Assembly (NCBI GenBank): GCA_964016885.1
Contig: OZ024743.1
Coordinates: 350,666,513 to 350,730,512 of the forward strand
DNA length: 64,000 bases
Origin: Eledone cirrhosa
Taxonomy: Eukaryota; Mollusca; Cephalopoda; Octopoda; Eledonidae
Reading direction: 5' to 3'
Below, piece by piece: positions 56,825 to 64,000 of the stretch. The stretch's first letter is position 1; every line of letters begins with the position of its first letter. Both the position numbers and the translations under genes were made by a program. A model generated the notes under the pieces. It did not search any database and was not told where the DNA came from. It worked only from the letters and a program-made list of their open reading frames with translations.

Positions 56825-58550
56825 TTACCGTACTTTTCGTAGAGGAGGGATGGTTTTCCATCCCTTTTCACTTGATCGTCTGGTGAAGGGACCGTTGAAT
56901 CGTCCCTTCGGCTGGACGTCGGCTCTTCTATGAGTATATCCGAATATACTCTTCGGTTGAGAGTCCCTCCTAGGTCTCTGAAATCACCAACTGCGTTGGG
57001 GAATTTCGTTTTAATGTTTGTGTATTGTTTCTGTGCTATTTTTAGCAGTCTTATGTTAGTTGGCGTTTTGATTGGTGCTGGTATTATGTAGTCGTGTTGT
57101 AAAATGTCTGTGTGTTCAATTATGTAAGTCATTAGTTTCTTGTTGTGTGTATTTATTGCCGTGCATTTGTTTTTCTGGCGGTGGGGTGTGGTTCTGCTAT
57201 TTTCTTGTCGTTGTTGCTGGGTGTGTGTGTTTTGTTGTTGTGTTTGCGATGTTGGTGCTTGTGGTGGTGGTGTTGAATGTGTTGTTGTTGTTGGCGGTGG
57301 GGTTGTCGCCGGTGGTGATGGTGGTGCTAGTGCGGGTGGTGATGGTGTTGGTGGTGTTGCTGCTGTGAGTCTCTTTGCAGTAGCCTTTACCCTTTTTTCA
57401 TTTTTTCCTCCCTTTTCGAAGGCGACGATGCGCTGCTTCTGCGTTTGTGCCTTCTTACGATCTTTTGCCATCCCTCTCCCACCTCACACTCCATGTCTGA
57501 TTCTGTGAGGTCGGGGAGGGGTTACCAGCTCCACTCTTTCACTTGTTGTTGTTGGTGATGTTTGCACTGGAGTCTCTGTTGCAGCTGCATTTGGTATTGC
57601 TGTTGTTGTTGTTAATACTTCCACTGCTGCTGCTGTTTTTGATTTCCGTGGCGTGGGTATGGGTGCCACGGACCTATCGTTCCTGGTTGCCGCTTGTCCT
57701 GTTGCTGGTAGCCGTGGAGCCGGTTTCGGAAGGAGGGTTTTTTTTCCTTTCTCAGGGTATTCTCGTTGCAGAAGGCCCTGAGGTGAGTCTTCGATCCACA
57801 GCGAAAGCATTTCGGGCGTTTGCCCTCAACACTTATGGGCAGTTGAGTGCCGTTATCGAAGTCTATCACATCCGGGATAGCTTCGATGCACTCCTGGTTG
57901 GTTTGGATTAACATCTCAATGGAGGTGCCGACCCAATCTTCTCTTACTTTTTTTCTGTACTTACAGTACAGTTGTTTTGTCCTCGATTCCGACGAGGACA
58001 GACGCGGCCAGCCAAGAAGGGGCCATCCCGGGGGGGACGTGGGTCAGTTTGACCCTCACAATTTTTTGCCCGCAGTAGGAGGGCACCAACACCATTTCCT
58101 CGCTCCTTAGGGTCACTAAGGATTGAGCCTTTGCCTCCTGGGGTGTGGAAAAAAGCACGTCTACGGTGGCATATTTCTTGCCTCGGGTGATGTGCGTTTT
58201 CTGCTGCCACACAGACCCTAAGGCTTTTTGTATTTGAGCCTCTGTGGCTCTTTCAACCCTACGGGATTTTGTGCTTACTGTACGGTACGTGACCGTACAG
58301 TGCTGTTGGGTTTCGAAAAATTTTTCGGCTGCCTTGCAGATTGCTCTGTGTCCTGTTTTTGTCACCATCTTCTTCGCTTCCTCTAATTCCTCATTTGTTA
58401 TGAGGATGGTTTCCAGGTTCTTTGCGATACCTGCAAACGAGATTGGTTTTTCTTTGCTGCTGTTGTTGTTGTTGTCGTCAGAGCTGCTGTTACTTTTGTT
58501 GTTGCTGCAGATACTACGACTACTGCCGCTGCCGCTGTTGCTGTAGTTGT

Positions 58551-58581
<31 letters not shown>

Positions 58582-58953
58582 TCTAATGCTGTTGTTGTTT
58601 ATGCTGCTGCTGCTGCTGCTGTTGCGGCTGCTACTGTTGTTTTCCTTGTCACTGTTGCTGCTGCTGCTGTTATTACGGCTGCTACTGCTATTATTCCTGA
58701 CGTCAGCCGAATGAAATGGGTTTTCGTATTTCCCGCACACCTTTTTCGTCGTTGTGGTCGTCGTCGTGGAGAAATCTTGCACGCCTTGCACGTGATTTTT
58801 CTTTTCTGGCGTCGCTTGCGAAAGAGAAGGGAGGGAGAGAGACACATTTAGAGAAGGGAGGGAGAGAGACAATCTTCTCTCTGCTGTAGTGACGATTGAG
58901 GAAGAAGACGGAATGAGTGGGAGTGACCTATGAAAATTCTTTTTCGTAGCCAT
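56825..58953 (-). pseudogene. LINE copy B ORF1
   Basis: The start MATKKNFHRSL at 58953 leads a long Ser/Asn-rich low-complexity region (residues about 85..180, coded by CAG/CAA/AAC-type triplets). A conserved block follows: ISFAGIAKNLETILITNEELEEAKKM, CTVTYRTVSTKSRRVERA and LVPSYCGQKIVRVKLTHVPPG. The CCHC knuckle (CFRCGSKTHLRAFC) comes next, in the frame starting near 57914. Frameshifts lie near 57940, 57700, 57480 and 56860. The same blocks in copy A show that the two ORF1s are homologous but far apart. Confidence 0.85.
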
Positions 58954-59003
58954 GTTTTTTTTTTTGTTTAAAATAAATATTGGGCACAAAACCCCAATAA
59001 GCG

Positions 59004-59031
59004 GTTATTTAACCCCGAAGGGCTAAATAAC
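59004..59031 (-). promoter_or_regulatory. UUCG-capped hairpin in 5' UTR of LINE copy B
   Basis: On the minus strand 12 bases (GUUAUUUAGCCC) pair with GGGUUAAAUAAC around a UUCG loop, with one G-U pair. It lies about 50 bases before the ORF1 start. UUCG loops make unusually stable RNA hairpins. Its role is unknown. Confidence 0.75.
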
Positions 59032-59169
59032 GGGCAGAAAGACCCCTCTCACGAGGAGGAGGGTGTTTTTGTCTACAAGTTGGTTAAAGTTTTAAACAAT
59101 TTACAATTGTTATAGCGGTCAAAATTTACAATACCTTACAGAGCCGAGCCTCCGTCAACCATAGCATTC

Positions 59170-59226
<57 letters not shown>
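59170..59226. repeat. (AAT)n junction between LINE copies B and C
   Basis: Nineteen AAT units join the 5' end of copy B ('catagcattc') to the 3' end of copy C. Confidence 0.98.
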
Positions 59227-59228
<2 letters not shown>

Positions 59229-59489
59229 TTTCTTTATTAACCACAAGGGTTTACATAAAGTAGACATTAAGGACAGTGCAGGACAATGCAGGACGGTACA
59301 AATGGGCATTTCTGCGTGTAAAAAAAACAAAAACAGAGGATGTAACAAAAATAACAATGAAAATAACAATGAAAAATTCCCCAATAGGGGGGAGACTTCG
59401 GAGGGACATTTGTGGAGAAAGCCCAGTAAAAAGCCACAATGACCCTGACCACCAAGGCAAGTGCCCTCTCCCAGTTTTCCACCTTTAGT

Positions 59490-62400
59490 TTACAGATATA
59501 TACTCAGAGTCGGCCCATTCACTCGGGCCATTCTTGCTTCTCTCACCCATCTTTCAACAAAATGCTGGGAAGAGAGCACTTCCTTCTCTACTCTGATTTT
59601 CCTTTTCAAATGAAATTTGAAAAAGTCAATCAGAGCATCACCGAAGAGGTAAGTGCTCGTCTTCAGCCCTTTCAAACGTGTCCACCATACTATCTCTTTC
59701 GCCATGGCCACCAGACAGATAAAAACTGCCTGCCCTTCCCGGCTAAAGGAGGAGGGCGGGGCAATCCTCACGATAGACTCAGATGATAGCTGGATCCGTC
59801 CTAAACGCGACAGCAGGTGTTCGACATAAACCCACAAGTCAGCAATTTTCGGACACTGGACGAGTGCGTGCAGGACGGTTTCGTCGCCCTGCGCGCATCT
59901 CGGACATGCCCGGCTGACGGCACCTCCATGCCTGTAGAGTTTATCCCGAACTGGCAAGGCTCCTCGGTAGCACTGCCAGGCCAGAGATTTCTGGAAGTTG
60001 TCCATAGGCCCCGGCCCGAAAGTTCTTCCGAAGAGATTGGCTAGTTGATTTTCGTCGACGCCTAGAGTTTCCCCAAGTACGTCGTCGCTCTTCCCCTCCA
60101 CTAATCCTCTATAGAACGCCGAGGTGGAGTTTCCACCGATCACATTGCCCGATTGGTCGAGGGCTGTGAGCGCCTGAAGACATTCCAGTCTCCAGGCGCT
60201 CCCTCTCGGTCTTCGCTTGACCCAGGACTGCAGCTCCGTCAAGGAAACGAGCTGGGGAAAAACGCGTCTAGCAAACGGGGACCACACCTGATCACCGTTG
60301 AGGAAGAGGTGGAGATGTCGTAGCCTGAGCGCGTGCCTGCGCATCATCAGCCACGGCATGCCCAGCCCTCCACGTAGCGGGTGTTGACAACAGATGGACC
60401 GCCTGACCATCGGAGCACGTCCCTTCCACAAAAAGCGAAAGAGCAAACGCTCCAGCGCAGTCAGGCGAGGCTTAGGACAAGGTACGACGGTTAGGCGGTA
60501 GCAGATGACAGACGCGATGTACGCGTTAGCCACCTCCGCTCGACCTTTCAGGGATAGCTTCCTCTCCGCCCATTTCTGGGTGAGAGAAGCCACCCTGCTC
60601 GTCACCTCGTCCCAGTTTTTGTCCGTCTGGAGGTCCGGACCGAACCAGACCCCTAGCAATTTAACCGGTCCGTCCGTCCAGCGCCCGACGACGCTGTTGG
60701 ACGGCATGGACCTGCCTCTCCAGGTGCCGAGCTGCAGGCCCACTGACTTTTCCTGGTTGATCATTGCTCCTGTCACCGCTTCGTATTCTCTTAGTGTAGT
60801 GCCGATCGCCTCGATGTGTTTGGCGTTCGACACCACTACGGTGACATCGTCCGCATATGCTGACACGGATCTTCCGCATCCTAGTTCGCGCGGGACTCCC
60901 CTCAACGTCTCCAGTTTGTGCAGTAATGGCTCGAGAGTCAATACGTACAAGAGGGACGAGAGGGGACATCCTTGGCGGACCGAGCGCATGATGTTGAACG
61001 GTTCCGACAGGTGACCGTTCACTCTCACCACAGAGCAGATGTCGCTGTGCATGGCAGCGATCCAGCCTCTGAAGACGGGCCCAAAGCCAGCCGCCCTCAG
61101 GACTGCCGCTAGGTAACGATGGTCGACCCTATCGAAAGCTTTCGACTGATCTAAATTGATCAAGGACCCACCCGTGCCAGGTTCCCTAGCTACCCTCTCT
61201 ACGATGTATCGCATGAGGTGGAGGTTGTCATGTCTGCGCCTCTCCCACCAGACCACCAACGACAAGCGCCAACCTCTTTGCTAGCACCTTGGCCAAAATC
61301 TTAAACTCTGTGTTTAGCAGAGTTATGGGCCGGAAATTGTCTATGTTATCCCCCTTGTTCGGATCCTTTCTCAGCAGTGCCACCGCTCCTCGGCTCACAG
61401 AACTGGGAATTCTCCCGTTCTGTTGCCAGTTGCAGTAGACGTCCGCCAAGAGGCCTCCGAACAAGTCTGGCATCTGTACGTAAAGTTCATAGGGCAGACC
61501 ATCCAAACCAGGCGATTTACCCCTTGTGCAGCCAGTCATTGCCTCCCGTACTTCAGCGGCTGTTATCGGCTTTTCGCAACACCTCGCCTCAGTGGCCGAG
61601 AGCCGCGGCAGTCCGTCGAGGTAGACACTAAAGTCCATCCCTCTACCCGGCCCCCCGCTGCCCCCGAACAGCTGAGCGAAGTGTCGCTGAAAAGCTTCAC
61701 ACATTTGCCCGGGATCGAGTAGCATGCGCCCGTCGTGGTCCACCAAAGACCGGATCGTGGCTTTGTTGCCACGACGCGCCTCCGCCACTCGGGCCCATTG
61801 AACGGCTTTCGTCCCCTCGTGTCTGAGAGCACGCACCCTAGCTCTGACAACGCAGCCTTCGTGCTTTGCATTGAAGAATTGGTCAAGGGCCAATTTCGCC
61901 GCAAGCACGTCGGTCGCAATGCCTTTGCTAAGCGCCTCGTCTAATTTTCTAACTAGTTCTCCCTCTGCTCTATTTTTCTCTATTGCTAAAGCCTTACTAA
62001 ACCTAATCGATTCTATTCTAATCGCTCTTTTCAGAGCAAACCACCACTTGTTGTTGGCGATGGCCCCCGTCAACGCCCGCTTAACTAGTTCGCTAATCCG
62101 GTCTCTGTAGGCCTTGCGCGCTGGTAAGGACGCGTTTAGCTTCCAGTAGCCGGGTCCTCGTCTATGAAGCCTATCTAAGTCAAGCACACAGGTCACGAAT
62201 TTGTGGTCCGTGTAGCTGACTATCTTGAATTGTGGACAGCCTATGCTAGACCTATCTATTTCCCTACAAAATACTCTATCTAGATATGATCTGGATGACC
62301 CTATGCGGTTTGTCCAAGTCCACATTGGCACATTCGGGAAATCCAATCGGTACCTGTCAGACAGTTCAAAACGCCTGAGCAGGTTGGTGAGGCTCTTGCA

Positions 62401-62883
62401 CCCTCCACCCCTATCCGCTAATCCCACACAGTCCCAGCGTGCATCTAAGATCCCGTTCCAGTCGCCCACTAACACTAAAGAGCGGGACGTTCCAAGAAAG
62501 GTCTCCAGACGCCGGAAGAAATCAGGCCGCCCTGCTCCTGTCGGGGCATAGACGGCCACTAGCCTGAAAGCTTGCCCGTCTCCGCTGGTCACGTCCAGCA
62601 CCACCAGCTTACCCTCTGGGTCCAGGAAGATGGCCCGTATGGCGAGATCCAAACCTCTCCGAAAAAGCACAGCAACTCCTCCACCCGATCCAGGACGGCT
62701 GGGAGATGCGTACACATCGTAGCCGCCGAAGATCGGTGCGAAGGCCCGTGCTTCGGAGATTCTGGTCTCGCTGATGGCCACTACATCTATGTTTAGTGAC
62801 CTGAGGTCGTTGAGCAGGTGACCCTGCTTCCATGACGACCCCAAGCCACGCGCATTTATGCTGCCTATTCTGAGTGAGGTCAT
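59490..62883 (-). pseudogene. LINE copy C ORF2, one 26-base deletion
   Basis: From the ATG at 62883 the frame is open for 551 codons (endonuclease residues 1..230, start of RT with KSPGLDGLPYELY and FRPITLLN). A 26-base deletion at 61229/61230, judged against copy B, shifts the frame. The second frame (61265..59490) carries LINLDQSKAFDRVD, RQGCPLSSLL, YADD at about 60845..60856 and the C-terminal knuckle CPRCAQGDETVLHALVQC. Without the deletion the protein would be about 1139 residues, normal for L1/Tx1 ORF2. Confidence 0.92.
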
Positions 62884-62918
62884 GTTTAAAATAGAGTGGA
62901 AAAGATGGGAAAGACCAC

Positions 62919-64000
62919 TTACCGTACTTTTGGTAGAGGAGGGATGGTTTTTACATCCCTTTTCACTTGATCGTCTGGTGAAGGGACCGTTGAATCGTCC
63001 CTTCGGCTGGTCGTCGGCTCTTCTAAGAGAATGTCTGAATATACTCTTCGATTGATGGTTCCTCCTAGGTCCCTGAAATCACCAACTGCGTTGGGGAATT
63101 TCGTTTTAATGTTTGTGTATTGTTTCTGTGCTATTTTTAGCAGTCTTATGTTAGTTGGCGTTTTGATTGGTGCTGGTATTATGTAGTCCTGTTGTGAAAT
63201 GTCTGTGTGTTCAATTATGTAAGTCATTAGTTGCTTGTTGTGTGTGTTTATTGCTGTGCATTTGTTTTTCTGGGGGTGGGGTGTGGTTCTGCTATTTTCT
63301 TGTCGTTGTTGCTGGGTGTGTGTGTTTTGTTGTTGTGTTTGCGATGTTGGTGCTTGTGGTGGTGGTGTTGAAGGTGTTGTTGGCGGTGGGGTTGTCGCCG
63401 GTGGTGATGGTGGTGCTGGTGTGGGTGGTGATGGTGTTGGTGGTGTTGCTGCTGTGGGTCTCTTTGCAGTAGACTTTACCCTTTTCTCATTTCTTTCCTC
63501 CCTTTTCAAAGGCGACGATGCGCTGCTTCTGCGTTTGTGCCTTCTTGCGACCTTTTGCCATCCCTCTCCCACCTCACACTCCATGTCTGATTCTGTAAGG
63601 TCGGGGAGGGGTACCAGCTCCACTCTTTCACTTGTTGTTGTTGGTGATGTTTGCACTGGAGTCTCTGTTGCAGCTGCATTTGGTATTGCTGTTGTTGTTG
63701 TTAATATTTCCACTGCTGCTGCTGTCTTTGATTTCCGTGGAGTGGGTATGGGTGCCACGGACCTATCGTTCCTGGTTGCCGCTTGTCCTGTTGCTGGTAG
63801 CCGTGGAGCCGGATTCGGAAGGAGGGGGGTTTTCTCCTTTCTCAGGGTCTTCTCGTTGCAGAAGGCCCTGAGGTGAGTCTTCGATCCACAGCGAAAGCAT
63901 TTCGGGCGTTTGCCCTCAACACTTATGGGCAGTTGAGTGCCGTTATCGAAGTCTATCACATCCGGGATAGCTTCGATGCACTCCTGGTTGGTTTGGATTA
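62919..64000 (-). CDS. LINE copy C ORF1, partial (5' end outside window)
   Basis: The frame is open from the window edge to the stop at 62919, 35 bases before ORF2. It carries the CCHC knuckle CFRCGSKTHLRAFC (about 63886..63845), a Thr/Pro-rich middle and the conserved end LLKIAQKQYTNIKTKFPNAV and FRDLGGTINRRVYSDIL. It corresponds to copy B ORF1 but without its frameshifts. No true start is in the window; reading continues at 64000. Confidence 0.85.
   Translation of the reverse strand, partial: IQTNQECIEAIPDVIDFDNGTQLPISVEGKRPKCFRCGSKTHLRAFCNEKTLRKEKTPLLPNPAPRLPATGQAATRNDRSVAPIPTPRKSKTAAAVEILTTTTAIPNAAATETPVQTSPTTTSERVELVPLPDLTESDMECEVGEGWQKVARRHKRRSSASSPLKREERNEKRVKSTAKRPTAATPPTPSPPTPAPPSPPATTPPPTTPSTPPPQAPTSQTQQQNTHTQQQRQENSRTTPHPQKNKCTAINTHNKQLMTYIIEHTDISQQDYIIPAPIKTPTNIRLLKIAQKQYTNIKTKFPNAVGDFRDLGGTINRRVYSDILLEEPTTSRRDDSTVPSPDDQVKRDVKTIPPLPKVR

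Larger units (their letters stand above)
53230..59169 (-). mobile_element. Tx1/L1-type LINE, copy B, full length
   Basis: The layout is the same as copy A, 5940 bases. The 3' UTR and ORF2 are nearly identical to A and C. The 5' UTR (58954..59169) and ORF1 resemble copy C, where visible, and not copy A. ORF2 has lost several blocks of 20 to 30 bases. It is the most damaged of the three. Confidence 0.9.
59227..64000 (-). mobile_element. Tx1/L1-type LINE, copy C, runs off the window
   Basis: The 3' UTR, complete ORF2 and the second half of ORF1 are present. It is the best preserved copy: ORF2 has a single lesion and the visible ORF1 has none. Confidence 0.9.

Noticed and set aside
47258..59226. 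LTR retrotransposon reading of the tandem LINEs
   Set aside because: No long terminal repeats, protease or integrase are present. ORF2 starts with an APE endonuclease and the tails are (ATT)n.
63235..63876. 213-codon plus-strand frame
   Set aside because: It is the antisense shadow of LINE copy C ORF1.

Overview
The window looks like animal DNA from a coleoid cephalopod, most likely an octopus. This is inferred from its make-up: one metazoan housekeeping gene in a sea of retroelements, many tRNA-derived SINEs of two types, RTE-like LINEs ending in (GAT)n, and abundant CATA, TA, AC and AAT microsatellites. No bacterial or organellar features are visible, and apart from SINE heads there are no RNA genes.

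The only host gene I can support is an intact, intronless reading frame for dolichol-phosphate mannosyltransferase (DPM1) at 36876..37604 on the minus strand. Nearly everything else is mobile or repetitive.

Layout. 1..34000 is a graveyard of LINE pieces: an RTE-like family (1..1094, 6255..6830, 13829..14468, 24990..25335, 26381..27312, 28790..30120, 30866..33840), a second APE-type family (1412..3425, 15350..17440), an I/Nimb-like family (12001..12570, later 38440..39590 and 43745..44440) and an R2-like piece (17452..19146). Among them lie SINEs, TTAA-flanked MITEs (9667, 21470, 22742, 23343, 29176), minisatellites and an unclassified CATA-bounded repeat (12930..15330). A dead mariner-like transposon with clear inverted ends sits at 34051..35338, just before DPM1. 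38400..47260 holds LINE ends, a 344-bp near-perfect palindrome, SINE clusters and a Penelope-like element whose inverted terminal arms each carry a hammerhead-ribozyme-like motif.

47259..64000 is the most striking part. Three copies of one Tx1/L1-type LINE of about 5.9 kb stand head to tail on the minus strand, separated only by (AAT)n tracts. ORF2 and the 3' UTR are nearly identical between copies, yet ORF1 and the 5' UTR of the first copy differ strongly from those of the other two. The neighbouring SINEs share the (ATT)n tail and part of the last 28 bases of the LINE, and are themselves stacked tail to head. This suggests that LINE and SINE share a machinery that favours (ATT)n tails as target.
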